64,000 bases of DNA, from NCBI GenBank assembly GCA_965214955.1, contig CBDCCU010000009.1:310001-374000 (forward strand), given 5' to 3'. Below are positions 18,718 through 27,453 of the stretch, in pieces. The first letter of the stretch is position 1, and every line of letters starts with the position of its first letter. Source of the stretch: Aliikangiella sp965214955 (lineage in GTDB: Bacteria > Pseudomonadota > Gammaproteobacteria > Enterobacterales > Kangiellaceae). The position numbers and the translations under genes were made by a program. A model generated the notes under the pieces. That model ran no database searches, was not told where the DNA came from, and saw only the letters and a list, made by a program, of their open reading frames with translations.

Positions 18718-18745
18718 TTCAAAAACTGGTCAAACCTGTTATACT
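18718..18745 (+). promoter_or_regulatory. fadBA promoter with FadR-like operator in the spacer
   Basis: TTCAAA (18718-18723) and TATACT (18740-18745) form a sigma70-type promoter with a 16-base spacer. The spacer is almost exactly AACTGGTCAAACCTGTT (18724-18740), which closely resembles the FadR operator consensus built from CTGGTC and GACCAG arms. A repressor bound here would block RNA polymerase directly, as in the classical fatty-acid degradation regulon. The leader to the fadB start is ~150 bases and holds no other clear signal. Confidence 0.6.
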
Positions 18746-18900
18746 TTCTAGCCCTCGAATTTCCGAACAGAGATCAATTTATCGGTAAATCAGCCTTTAT
18801 TCTTAGCTTATTTCGGCTAGACTGTTTTACCAAATGTAGTCACAACATTACTAAACGAAGATCAAGTTTGAATAATCAGACATAATCTATGGAGATACAG

Positions 18901-21045
18901 ATGATTTATGATGGTCAATCCCTTCAGTGCAAAATGCTTGATGATGGCATTGCTGAAGTTATTTTTGATAATAAAAACGAATCAGTTAATAAATTTGATA
19001 ATGCCACTCTTAGCGAATGGAAAGCCGTTATTGAATTACTAAATAAAGCAGATGATATTAAAGGTGCAATAGCAACGAGTTCTAAGCCTGTATTTATTGT
19101 TGGTGCTGATATTACTGAGTTTTTAGCTATGTTTTCTGAACCGCGCGAGCAAATGTTAGCTTGGTGTGAACAAGCGGGTGCTATTTTCTCTGGGTTTGAA
19201 GATCTCCCCTTTCCAACAGTTTGTGTGATTAATGGTTTTGCTCTTGGTGGCGGCTTTGAAATGGCATTAACTTGTGACTATAGAGTTGCGGCATCTACAG
19301 CCAGAGTTGGGTTACCAGAAACTCAGCTAGGCTTAATTCCAGGATTTGGCGGTACTATTCGTTTACCACGAGTGATTGGTAGTGATAATGCGATTGAATG
19401 GATTGCCATGGCAAAACCGCATAAGCCAGAAGATGCCCTAAAAGTAGGGGCTATAGATGCAGTAACTGCACCAGAAGACTTACGCGAAGTCGCATTGCAA
19501 ATGGTTAACGATGCCGCCAATGGCAAGCTCGACTGGAAAGCTCGCCGTAATGAAAAACAAGGACCAATGTTGCTTAATAAGCTTGAAGCAACCATGGCAT
19601 TTAATACCGCAAAAGGGGTGGTTGGGGCCAAAGCATTGCCGCATTATCCTGCGCCAATGGAAGCCATTAGAGTTATTGAAGCAACGGCTAATCAATCGCA
19701 ACGCGAAGCGTTAAAAGAAGAGCATATTGGTTTTACTAATGTTTGCCAAACTTCTCAAGCTAGCGCCATGGTACAAATTTTCTTAAATGATCAATTACTG
19801 AAAAAGAAAGCCAAAGTTGCGGCTAAAACGGCCACTAAAAAAGTAGAGCGTGCCGCCGTTTTAGGGGCTGGTATTATGGGTGGCGGAATTGCTTATCAGT
19901 CGGCCAGTAAAGGCATTCCAGTTGTTATGAAAGACATTAATACTGCGGCATTAGATTTAGGCATGAATGAAGTCATTAAAATTTTAGGCAAAGGCGTTAA
20001 GCTTGGTAAAGTGAGCGCTGAGAAAATGGCTAAAGTGGTTGCTAGCATTAACCCAACTTTAGATTATTCAGCGGTTAAACCAGCCGATTTAGTGGTAGAA
20101 GCGGTGGTTGAAAATCCAAAAGTCAAAGATGCGGTACTGCAAGAAGTTGAAGCCACCATTAGTGAAGATGCCATTTTAACCTCTAATACTTCAACCATTT
20201 CAATTGATTTATTAGCCAAAAACCTTAAGCGTCCAGAGCAATTCTGCGGTATGCACTTTTTTAACCCAGTACACAAAATGCCTTTGGTTGAGGTGATTCG
20301 CGGTGAAAAATCGAGCGACGAAACCATTGCCGCAACCGTGGCTTATGCCACAGCAATGGGTAAATCAGCCGTTGTGGTAAAAGACTGCCCAGGATTTTAT
20401 GTAAACCGTGTTTTATTTCCTTACTTTAGAGGCTTTAGCCAGTTATTAGCCGATGGCGCTGATTTCCGCCAGATAGACAAAGTAATGGCTGGATTTGGTT
20501 GGCCAATGGGTCCAGCTTATTTGCTTGACGTTGTGGGTATTGATACGGCTTATCATTGTACCGATGTGCTTGCCGAAGGCTTTCCAACGCGTATGGCTAA
20601 AATGGAAAGTGATCCGGTGGAAAAACTTTTTAAAGCAGACAAGTATGGACAAAAGTCGGGTAGCGGTTTTTATGCTTATAGCAAAGACAAAAAAGGTCGC
20701 CCTAAAAAGGTGGTCGATGAGTCTGTTTTCGACCTTATTGGCACACCGAGCAAGACAATTGAAAATGAAGAAATTGTTGAGCGCATGATGCTACCGCTTA
20801 TTTTTGAAGTGGTTCGCTGTTTAGAAGAGGGCATTGTTGATACCGCAGCTGAATGTGATATGGCACTGCTTTACGGTTTAGGCTTTCCTCCATTTAGAGG
20901 TGGCGCGCTTAAGTATGCTGATGAGTTAGGCATTCAAAATATTGTGGCTGCGGCAGAAAAATATGCCCATTTAGGTGAAGGTTATACCGTACCTGAATTG
21001 CTTAAAACCATGGCTAGTGATAACAAAACCTTTTACCAAGCTTAA
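18901..21045 (+). CDS. fadB: Fatty acid oxidation complex subunit alpha
   Basis: This is a bifunctional beta-oxidation protein. The N-terminal enoyl-CoA hydratase/isomerase domain (~1-190) has GGGFEMALTCDYRVA with a catalytic Glu and GLPETQLGLIPGFGGT with the second Glu. The 3-hydroxyacyl-CoA dehydrogenase part has the NAD-binding VLGAGIMGGGIA (~320) and the HFFNPVHKMPLVEV block. I start at the ATG at 18901 after GGAGATACAG, because an ATG four codons upstream overlaps that ribosome site. The 714 residues compare with 729 in E. coli. fadA follows after 17 bases; together they form the alpha2-beta2 multienzyme. Confidence 0.95.
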   Translation: MIYDGQSLQCKMLDDGIAEVIFDNKNESVNKFDNATLSEWKAVIELLNKADDIKGAIATSSKPVFIVGADITEFLAMFSEPREQMLAWCEQAGAIFSGFEDLPFPTVCVINGFALGGGFEMALTCDYRVAASTARVGLPETQLGLIPGFGGTIRLPRVIGSDNAIEWIAMAKPHKPEDALKVGAIDAVTAPEDLREVALQMVNDAANGKLDWKARRNEKQGPMLLNKLEATMAFNTAKGVVGAKALPHYPAPMEAIRVIEATANQSQREALKEEHIGFTNVCQTSQASAMVQIFLNDQLLKKKAKVAAKTATKKVERAAVLGAGIMGGGIAYQSASKGIPVVMKDINTAALDLGMNEVIKILGKGVKLGKVSAEKMAKVVASINPTLDYSAVKPADLVVEAVVENPKVKDAVLQEVEATISEDAILTSNTSTISIDLLAKNLKRPEQFCGMHFFNPVHKMPLVEVIRGEKSSDETIAATVAYATAMGKSAVVVKDCPGFYVNRVLFPYFRGFSQLLADGADFRQIDKVMAGFGWPMGPAYLLDVVGIDTAYHCTDVLAEGFPTRMAKMESDPVEKLFKADKYGQKSGSGFYAYSKDKKGRPKKVVDESVFDLIGTPSKTIENEEIVERMMLPLIFEVVRCLEEGIVDTAAECDMALLYGLGFPPFRGGALKYADELGIQNIVAAAEKYAHLGEGYTVPELLKTMASDNKTFYQA

Positions 21046-21062
21046 TTAGGGGAGAAATGAAA

Positions 21063-22223
21063 ATGAAAGATGTAGTAATCGTCGATGCAATCAGAACCCC
21101 TATGGGACGTTCAAAAGGTGGTATTTTTCGCAATGTAAGAGCCGAAGTTTTAAGCGCAAGGCTTATGCAAGAGCTGCTTAATAGAAACTCAAGCCTTGAT
21201 CCTAAAGAGGTTGAAGATGTTATTTGGGGTTGTGTGCAGCAAACATTAGAGCAAGGCTTTAATATCGCTCGTAATGCCGCCTTAATGACCGATCTACCAC
21301 ATTCGGTAGCCGCACTTACGGTTAACCGTTTATGTGGCTCTTCAATGCAGGCTATTCACTCGGCAAATCAAGCCATTCAAACCAACAATGGTGATGTGTT
21401 TATTGTTGGTGGTGTTGAGCATATGGGTCATGTGCCTATGACTCATGGTGTTGATTTTGCCCCGCAAATTGCCAAGCATTCAGCCAAAGGCTCGGGTATG
21501 ATGGGGTTAACTGCCGAACTTTTAGGCAAGTTGCACGGTTTTGATCGCAAAACTCAAGATGAATTTGCCGTTCGCTCGCATCAACGCGCTCATGCCGCAA
21601 CCACAAGTGGAGCCTTTAAAGCAGAAATTATTTCAATGGAAGGGCATGATGAAAAAGGCGCATTAAAGGTGTTTGATTATGACGAAGTGGTTCGCCCCGA
21701 AACTAACTTAGAAGGCTTAAGTGGTTTACGCCCTGTTTTTGATCCTAGAGGTACGGTAACTGCGGGTAATGCTTCGGCACTGTCTGATGGTGCATCAGCC
21801 ATGTTAATGATGAGCGCCGAAAAAGCCAGTGAATTAGGGTTAACACCTATTGCAAAAGTGCGTTCAATGGGTGTAGCAGGATGCGACCCTGCAATTATGG
21901 GTTATGGTCCTGTACCTGCGGTGCAAAAAGCGTTAAAACGTGCAGGCTTAACAACCCAAGATATTGATCTTTGGGAGCTAAACGAAGCCTTTGCCGCACA
22001 ATCATTACCTGTATTAAAAGATCTTGGGATCTTAGATGTCATGGACGAAAAAGTTAACTTAAACGGTGGTGCAATTGCACTGGGACACCCATTGGGTTGT
22101 TCGGGCACGCGCATTAGTGGAACTTTGTTAAGATTAATGCAAAGCAAAGAGGCTACTTTTGGCGTAGCTACTATGTGTATTGGTTTAGGTCAGGGAATTG
22201 CTACTGTGTTTGAGCGGGTGTAA
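21063..22223 (+). CDS. fadA: 3-ketoacyl-CoA thiolase (subunit beta)
   Basis: This 386-residue thiolase cleaves 3-ketoacyl-CoA to acetyl-CoA and a shortened acyl-CoA. The nucleophilic cysteine is in NRLCGSSMQA (~90), and the C-terminal catalytic residues are in NLNGGAIALGHPLGCSGTRI and MCIGLGQG. The N-terminus VVIVDAIRTPMGRSKGG is nearly that of E. coli FadA. The ATG at 21063 has proper spacing from AGGGGAG, whereas the ATG two codons earlier is too close. It is the last gene of the fadBA operon, which ends at the hairpin at 22240. Confidence 0.95.
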   Translation: MKDVVIVDAIRTPMGRSKGGIFRNVRAEVLSARLMQELLNRNSSLDPKEVEDVIWGCVQQTLEQGFNIARNAALMTDLPHSVAALTVNRLCGSSMQAIHSANQAIQTNNGDVFIVGGVEHMGHVPMTHGVDFAPQIAKHSAKGSGMMGLTAELLGKLHGFDRKTQDEFAVRSHQRAHAATTSGAFKAEIISMEGHDEKGALKVFDYDEVVRPETNLEGLSGLRPVFDPRGTVTAGNASALSDGASAMLMMSAEKASELGLTPIAKVRSMGVAGCDPAIMGYGPVPAVQKALKRAGLTTQDIDLWELNEAFAAQSLPVLKDLGILDVMDEKVNLNGGAIALGHPLGCSGTRISGTLLRLMQSKEATFGVATMCIGLGQGIATVFERV

Positions 22224-22239
22224 CAAAGTTATTTTGATT

Positions 22240-22272
22240 AAAGTGCTAGCAAATGAGTTTGTTAGCACTTTT
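22240..22272. terminator. Bidirectional rho-independent terminator
   Basis: AAAGTGCTAGCAAA and TTTGTTAGCACTTTT form a 14-bp stem with one G-T type mismatch and a short loop, flanked by A and T runs on both sides. It separates the convergent fadA and response regulator genes; its right end reaches the regulator stop codon. Confidence 0.8.
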
Positions 22273-22657
22273 ACTTGCCTTCCACAACATTTTTAACAAC
22301 AGATATAAGCTTGCTAAGATCAATTGGTTTTAGAATGTAATCTTTAACAAAGTGAAAAGATTCTGCTTGCTCTTTGTCGCGTTCTTGCTCGGAAGAGGTA
22401 AGCATTACCACGGTTGAAATTTTTTGTTCACTAAACTTAGAGTAAGCATTTAAAAACTCAAAGCCATTCATTTTAGGCATATTAATATCGAGTAAAATAA
22501 TATCGGGCTTATGTCCTTCTTGTAAAATTTCAATTGCTTGCAAACCATCTTTTGCTTCGAATATTTCAACATTTTCATCTAGCTCTTCTATTGCAACACG
22601 AGCAATAAATTGATCACTTTTTGAATCATCAATAATTAAAATTTTAGAAATACTCAT
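22271..22657 (-). CDS. Single-domain response regulator
   Basis: This 128-residue receiver domain has no output domain. Acidic pocket IIDDSKSD (D10/D11), phosphoacceptor in LLDINMPKMNGFEF (~D57), switch threonine in MLTSSE (~T87) and lysine in LKPID (~K110) are all present, so it should accept phosphate. The ATG directly follows the TAA of the histidine kinase gene upstream, so they form a tight two-gene operon. Output is probably by protein contact with an unknown partner. Confidence 0.88.
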   Translation of the reverse strand: MSISKILIIDDSKSDQFIARVAIEELDENVEIFEAKDGLQAIEILQEGHKPDIILLDINMPKMNGFEFLNAYSKFSEQKISTVVMLTSSEQERDKEQAESFHFVKDYILKPIDLSKLISVVKNVVEGK

Positions 22658-24202
22658 TTAGTTATCCTTTGGTTTGATAGGAAGCTCTATCACAAACCTG
22701 CTACCCACTTGAGTTGGCATATAAGTAATGTTTCCTCCAAGATGATCAACACTTTTTTTAACAATATATAATCCTAACCCCGAACCAAAAGCCATTTCGG
22801 GATGAAAGCGTTTAAACATTTTAAACAGGTTTTTATGTTGTTCTTGAGGAATGCCAATTCCATTATCATCAATGGTAATCTGATTAAAAAACTCTCCTTC
22901 ACTATAGTGAATTTTAATAAAATTTTCATCTTTATTTTTATCAAGGTATTTAATTGCGTTTGATAATAGGTTTTCTACAATAATAGTAATTCGAGAAAGC
23001 TTGCTGGTTAATTGTAATTCGTCGGTCACCTCTATTTCCCAATTAACTTTTGGATAATTTTCCATATGAGAAAATGTATTAATAGTATTTTTAATTACGT
23101 TTTTTAGTTTAATGTCCTCATATTCTTCTTTGTAAACATTGGTTTTATGTAAGTTTATTATGTCTTCGAGTAAGTTTTCTAAATCAATGGCTGAATCTTT
23201 AGCTAAGTCGATAGACATTTTGGCGCGATCAAACTGGTCTTTTTTTAATCCAAGATCGGCAATTTCTAACAGTTTACGAATAGAAATTATTGGGGAGCGC
23301 AAGTCGTGTGAGGTTCTATAAGCAAATTGCTCTAGTTCGTTGTTGGCAAGTTGAAGTTCTTGGGTACGCTCATTAACTTTAAGTGCTAAGTTATTTTTAT
23401 GTAGCTCCAAATCTTCTGTTAATTGCGCTTTATCTTTAAGAACCTCTTGAAAGTTTTTTGCAGAGCGAGCTAATGCGCCTATTTCATTGTTGTGATTACT
23501 ATATGGAATAGTCACATTATGCTTACCTTTACTTACCCTATTCATGCTTTTTGAAATGGCTAGTAAAGGGTTAATTGAGCCACGAATAAACACAAAGTAA
23601 ACAACAATAAATACAAATAATAAGTAGGAAACTATTAGTATTGTTGTTATAAATAATATGGAGTCTGCTTTTTTAGTGGCTAACATTTTTTCTATGTTAG
23701 AACGCTCGATAATATTTTTTTGAAATAAATTAATAGGCTCTAAAATTAATTGCTTATTAGTATCATATTCGGAGCCAAACATAATATTTTGTGCTCGTTG
23801 CAGATCACCATCTTGTACGGCTTGCATTGATTTGTTTTCTAGTTGAATAAGCAGATCTGAGCGCTTTTTGGCTTCTTCAATTAACAACAAGTCATCGGTA
23901 TTTGCACCAAGTTTTTTAAACTCATTGACAACCTGGTCTCTATTTTTAGCAATATTAACCTCATGCCAAAAAGCATCGAAATGTTTTTTATCGCCATGAA
24001 TAGTATAGCGACGTGCCTCACGAGTTAAAAAATCACTCAGCTCTTTAAGTTGTTGTCCAAGTTTTACTAGTTGTAAATTTTTTGCAGAAGAAATTCTTTC
24101 TGCCTTAACACTATTGTTTAAGTTAAGCAGTAATAAACCAATTGAAAGGCTCAATAGGGTGCAGCATACTAAGGTAACATTGGTTAATGTTTTTACTTTC
24201 AT
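22658..24202 (-). CDS. Membrane histidine kinase with HAMP domain
   Basis: This 514-residue kinase has an N-terminal transmembrane helix (~8-27), a helical periplasmic sensor (~30-182), a second helix (~183-205), HAMP (~207-260), a coiled coil, the HisKA dimerisation domain with phosphoacceptor SHDLRSPI (H ~302) and a HATPase domain with DNGIGIPQ and GSGLGLYIVKK. The periplasmic part resembles four-helix-bundle chemoreceptor-type sensors. Its stop codon touches the start of the receiver gene, its likely partner. The stimulus is unknown. Confidence 0.87.
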   Translation of the reverse strand: MKVKTLTNVTLVCCTLLSLSIGLLLLNLNNSVKAERISSAKNLQLVKLGQQLKELSDFLTREARRYTIHGDKKHFDAFWHEVNIAKNRDQVVNEFKKLGANTDDLLLIEEAKKRSDLLIQLENKSMQAVQDGDLQRAQNIMFGSEYDTNKQLILEPINLFQKNIIERSNIEKMLATKKADSILFITTILIVSYLLFVFIVVYFVFIRGSINPLLAISKSMNRVSKGKHNVTIPYSNHNNEIGALARSAKNFQEVLKDKAQLTEDLELHKNNLALKVNERTQELQLANNELEQFAYRTSHDLRSPIISIRKLLEIADLGLKKDQFDRAKMSIDLAKDSAIDLENLLEDIINLHKTNVYKEEYEDIKLKNVIKNTINTFSHMENYPKVNWEIEVTDELQLTSKLSRITIIVENLLSNAIKYLDKNKDENFIKIHYSEGEFFNQITIDDNGIGIPQEQHKNLFKMFKRFHPEMAFGSGLGLYIVKKSVDHLGGNITYMPTQVGSRFVIELPIKPKDN

Positions 24203-24333
24203 AACAAAACTGAAATCAACTAAACAAAAAAGGATAGGTATATCGTTGAATATAGTTAGTGATTGTTAAAACATCAACAAACCTTAAATAGATCTTAATT
24301 ACCTTAAACAAAATAAAATAGAGTATTAAAATT

Positions 24334-24780
24334 ATGCAGTGGCATATCAAACGCTTTAAAGAATTATCAAATAGAGCTTTGTACCAAATTTTGCAACTTA
24401 GAATAGATGTTTTTGTTGTAGAGCAAAATTGTACTTATAGTGATTTAGATGGTTTAGATAGTAATGAAGATGCTTTTCATCTTTACGCAGAAGAGAACAA
24501 TCAAGTGATTGCTTATTTAAGGGTTTTACCGCCTCATTTAGTTTACGCAAATAAATCTTGTTTTGGTCGTGTTGTCACTCATCAGCAGCATAGACATAAA
24601 AAACTAGGGCATCAATTGGTTAAGCGTGCTTTGAATTTGATTGAAAGTCAGTGGCCACAAAGTATTTGTCATATTTCTGCCCAGTCTCATTTGCAAGCAT
24701 TTTATGAACAGCATGGTTTTAAGGTTGTGGGTGAGCCTTATTTAGAAGACGATATTCCCCATGTTGGAATGGAGAAATAA
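24334..24780 (+). CDS. elaA: GNAT N-acetyltransferase ElaA
   Basis: This 148-residue GNAT enzyme matches ElaA: RIDVFVVEQNCTYSDLDGLD at the N-terminus, then YLRVLPP and the acetyl-CoA-binding block RHKKLGHQLV, ending with FKVVGEPYLEDDIPHVGM. Family members transfer acetyl groups from acetyl-CoA; the physiological acceptor is not established. It is a single gene, divergent from the kinase operon by ~130 bases. A small hairpin (CTTTCATAATGAAAG with trailing T) follows the stop. Confidence 0.88.
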   Translation: MQWHIKRFKELSNRALYQILQLRIDVFVVEQNCTYSDLDGLDSNEDAFHLYAEENNQVIAYLRVLPPHLVYANKSCFGRVVTHQQHRHKKLGHQLVKRALNLIESQWPQSICHISAQSHLQAFYEQHGFKVVGEPYLEDDIPHVGMEK

Positions 24781-24834
24781 GCTTTCATAATGAAAGTTTT
24801 GGTCTGAAGAATATCGTCTGATCTGGATAAAAAA

Positions 24835-25407
24835 CTATTTAGACAAAGTTGTTAACAGGTCACTGGCGGTTACGCGCGTTTTGTAACCTTTAAAGAAATG
24901 CTTATCGGTTATTTTACCCTCGGCATTAATAACCAGAACTCCCGGTAATGGAATACCATAAAAGCGATGACCCTTTTTATATTGCTGATTTAATATGCCG
25001 TAATCATTCACTGTTTTGGCTCCTATGTCGCTTAGCAAAGGAAATTTAATTGATTTATCGCGAGTGAACTGTTGCATTACTTCTGGTGAGTCATAAGAAA
25101 TGCCTACCATGTTATAGCCTTTTGCTTTTACTTGATCAGCAACTTCATTGAGTTCAATTAAGTGTCTTTTGCAGAAGGGGCACCAATCGGCAGAGCGAAA
25201 AAATACAATAACTGCTCCCTTTTCGCCATAAATATCTTTAAGCGATTGATTTTGTTTTTGAGTGTTTATAACCGTAATTTCTGGTGCTTGGCTATTTAGC
25301 TCAGGGCCAACTGGAATAGACTTAAGCTTTTCGGCTTGAGTTATTGTGGTTAGTAGCAGTGATAAAAATGCTGCTGAGGCAAGCAACAAACCTTTCGATA
25401 ATTTCAT
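24835..25407 (-). CDS. Exported peroxiredoxin-like (AhpC/TSA) protein
   Basis: This 190-residue protein has a signal peptide (KGLLLASAAFLSLLLTTITQA) followed by a thioredoxin-fold AhpC/TSA domain. The active region reads FFRSADWCPFCKRHL, giving a CPFC motif at ~80-83 where peroxiredoxins often carry a single peroxidatic cysteine, so it may act as a peroxidase or as a thiol-disulfide protein. The downstream part GISYDSPEVMQQF and FPLLSDIGAKTVNDYGI is typical of the family. It should work in the periplasm. The start codon lies inside an 11-bp inverted repeat (see 25405-25461). Confidence 0.82.
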   Translation of the reverse strand: MKLSKGLLLASAAFLSLLLTTITQAEKLKSIPVGPELNSQAPEITVINTQKQNQSLKDIYGEKGAVIVFFRSADWCPFCKRHLIELNEVADQVKAKGYNMVGISYDSPEVMQQFTRDKSIKFPLLSDIGAKTVNDYGILNQQYKKGHRFYGIPLPGVLVINAEGKITDKHFFKGYKTRVTASDLLTTLSK

Positions 25408-25461
25408 TGGGTTTTCCTAGTGAGTAAATTATTATTCACCTTATTGACGAAAAACCCAATG
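25405..25461 (-). promoter_or_regulatory. Inverted repeat that can sequester the ribosome site of the peroxiredoxin-like gene
   Basis: In the transcript CATTGGGTTTT (25461-25451) can pair perfectly with AAAACCCAATG (25415-25405). The second arm contains the ATG start codon and the bases following the AGGA ribosome site. The loop is 35 bases. Folding would hide the start, so this may be an RNA switch or thermosensitive element; no downstream T-run makes a terminator unlikely. Structure is seen, regulation is inferred. Confidence 0.45.
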
Positions 25462-25485
25462 GGTTGTTACAGATAAGCAAGTAAA

Positions 25486-27288
25486 TTATTTTGATATTGC
25501 AGCCTGAATATAGTTTTCCACTAACTCTTCTAAAATAGTTAGCGGCACAGCCCCGTTTTTAAGCACTATGTTATGAAATTGGCGAATATCAAATTTTGCG
25601 CCTAGCTCTTTTTTGGCCTTTTCACGCAGTTCAATAATTTTAAGCATTCCCACCTTATAGGCAAGCGCCTGACCTGGCCAAACAATATAGCGTTCAATTT
25701 CTGACTCAACATCAGTTAAGGCAATGCCAGTAGTATCTGCCATATACTCAATGGCTTTTTCCCGCGTCCAGCGTTTGTGATGGATACCTGTGTCTACCAC
25801 TAATCTAACAGCTCGTAATAGTTCAGCTTGCAGTCGGCCTAAATTGCTAAAAGGCTCGTCTTGAAAACCCATTTCCCAAGCTAATTGTTCGGCATATAGC
25901 GCCCAACCTTCTGAGTAGGCAGTAAAACCAATAAAGTTTCTAAATTTTGGTAACCCCTTTAATTCGGTTTTAATGGCTATTTGATAATGGTGCCCTGGAA
26001 TGGCTTCGTGGTAGGTTAGAGTTTTCATGCCAAACTTAGGGGTTGCTTTAATATCGTATAGATTGGCATAAAAAATCCCTGGGCGAGAACCGTCGATAGA
26101 TGGGCTTTGATAAGAGCCTCTTGGGGCTGTTTTTTGTTGGTATTCGGGAACTCGTTTTACTTCGACTTTTGACTTTGGTCTTATGTCAAAGTAAGCATCC
26201 ATACCCTGATCAATTTCATTTATAAATTGTTTGTAGTCGGCTAAAATTTGCTCTCTGCCTGCATCGGTATCTGGATATAAAAAACGAGGCTCTTCACCCA
26301 GCTCTTTCATTAGTTTTCCTACTGATTTTCCAACATAACCTTGCTCTGTTAATATGTTTTGCATTTCGTTTAATATTCGCTCAACTTCGCTTAAGCCTAA
26401 TTGGTGTAGTTGCTCGGCACTATAGTTAGTGGTGGTCATACTACGAATACGCTGTTGATAATAGGCTGCACCGTTAGGAAACTTCCATACACCAGCCTTG
26501 TTATTGGCTTGATCTTTGAGAGATTGATAAAAAGCAATGTATCGGTCGTAAGCAGGCCAAACGATATTAGTGGTTAAAGACTTCATTTGTTGCTTAAGCA
26601 GGGTTTTGTCTTGTTCGGAAACATCGGTGAGTTTATCAATTTTTTGATGAAAATCTTTAACCAGTACATTGTCGTTAATTTCTGGATCACGAATATTATG
26701 TAGGTTTTCGATAATTTTGCTGATGATAAACTTAGGTGGAATCACACCATTTTCTTGCTCTAGGCGCACATTTTGTAAAGTATTATCAAAATAATCGCCA
26801 ATTTTGGCTATTCTAGCGAGGTAATCTTCGGCATCGGTGAGGTTATCAATTTTGTGGAGTGACACCATAAAGCTTACAATTTCTTGATAAGAACCACCGC
26901 GCTGGGTCAAGCTATACTGATTAAAACGAAATTGGTTAGATGCAATTTGATCTTGTAAAAACCAATCTAAAATATCGTAAGATAATGCTGTTTGGCCTTT
27001 AAGCTTGGTGCGATCATATTCTTTTAACTGGCGATAATTTTTTTTGAGCAACCTAAGTAAAGTTTCATTTGCCTTAGGCCAGTTGTCATTAAGCTGGTTG
27101 TATTTTATTTTTAATCCCATACCAGTGAGCATTTGCGGGTTATCTAAAGCAAACTCAATAAATATTTTGTCGTAAAAATGATTAATAAAAAATGGTCTAA
27201 ACCAAATTAAGTTAATCGCAAATACGCTAAAAACTGCAACGCTGGTTAATAACAGCCATTTAATTGTTTTTTTTAGTGTTTTTGGCAT
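25486..27288 (-). CDS. DUF885-family metallopeptidase-like protein
   Basis: This 600-residue protein has an N-terminal membrane anchor or uncleaved signal (WLLLTSVAVFSVFAINLIWF, ~11-30). The family motif HEAIPGHHYQ at ~427-436 and EGWALYAEQLAWEMG downstream form the HExxH-like zinc site typical of DUF885, a gluzincin-type group. The C-terminal WPGQALAYKVGMLKI is also characteristic. Members are usually secreted or lipid-anchored putative peptidases; substrates are largely unknown. It is a single gene 78 bases upstream of the peroxiredoxin-like gene on the same strand. Confidence 0.82.
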   Translation of the reverse strand: MPKTLKKTIKWLLLTSVAVFSVFAINLIWFRPFFINHFYDKIFIEFALDNPQMLTGMGLKIKYNQLNDNWPKANETLLRLLKKNYRQLKEYDRTKLKGQTALSYDILDWFLQDQIASNQFRFNQYSLTQRGGSYQEIVSFMVSLHKIDNLTDAEDYLARIAKIGDYFDNTLQNVRLEQENGVIPPKFIISKIIENLHNIRDPEINDNVLVKDFHQKIDKLTDVSEQDKTLLKQQMKSLTTNIVWPAYDRYIAFYQSLKDQANNKAGVWKFPNGAAYYQQRIRSMTTTNYSAEQLHQLGLSEVERILNEMQNILTEQGYVGKSVGKLMKELGEEPRFLYPDTDAGREQILADYKQFINEIDQGMDAYFDIRPKSKVEVKRVPEYQQKTAPRGSYQSPSIDGSRPGIFYANLYDIKATPKFGMKTLTYHEAIPGHHYQIAIKTELKGLPKFRNFIGFTAYSEGWALYAEQLAWEMGFQDEPFSNLGRLQAELLRAVRLVVDTGIHHKRWTREKAIEYMADTTGIALTDVESEIERYIVWPGQALAYKVGMLKIIELREKAKKELGAKFDIRQFHNIVLKNGAVPLTILEELVENYIQAAISK

Positions 27289-27453
27289 TGGTATCGCTCA
27301 TGTTATGGCAAAAAATTATTTGCAAGCATTTAAAAGCACAAGGCTATTTTTATCAACAACAAGTTGTAACAGAGGGTTACTTGTTTTTGAATTACCCATA
27401 GCGCTACTGCAAGCTGTAAAAATAATCATTAGTCAGTATAATCAAGTTAAATA

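Noticed and set aside
19323..19714. Open frames opposite and alongside fadB.
   Set aside because: They lie wholly inside the conserved FadB coding sequence and their translations look like shadow frames.
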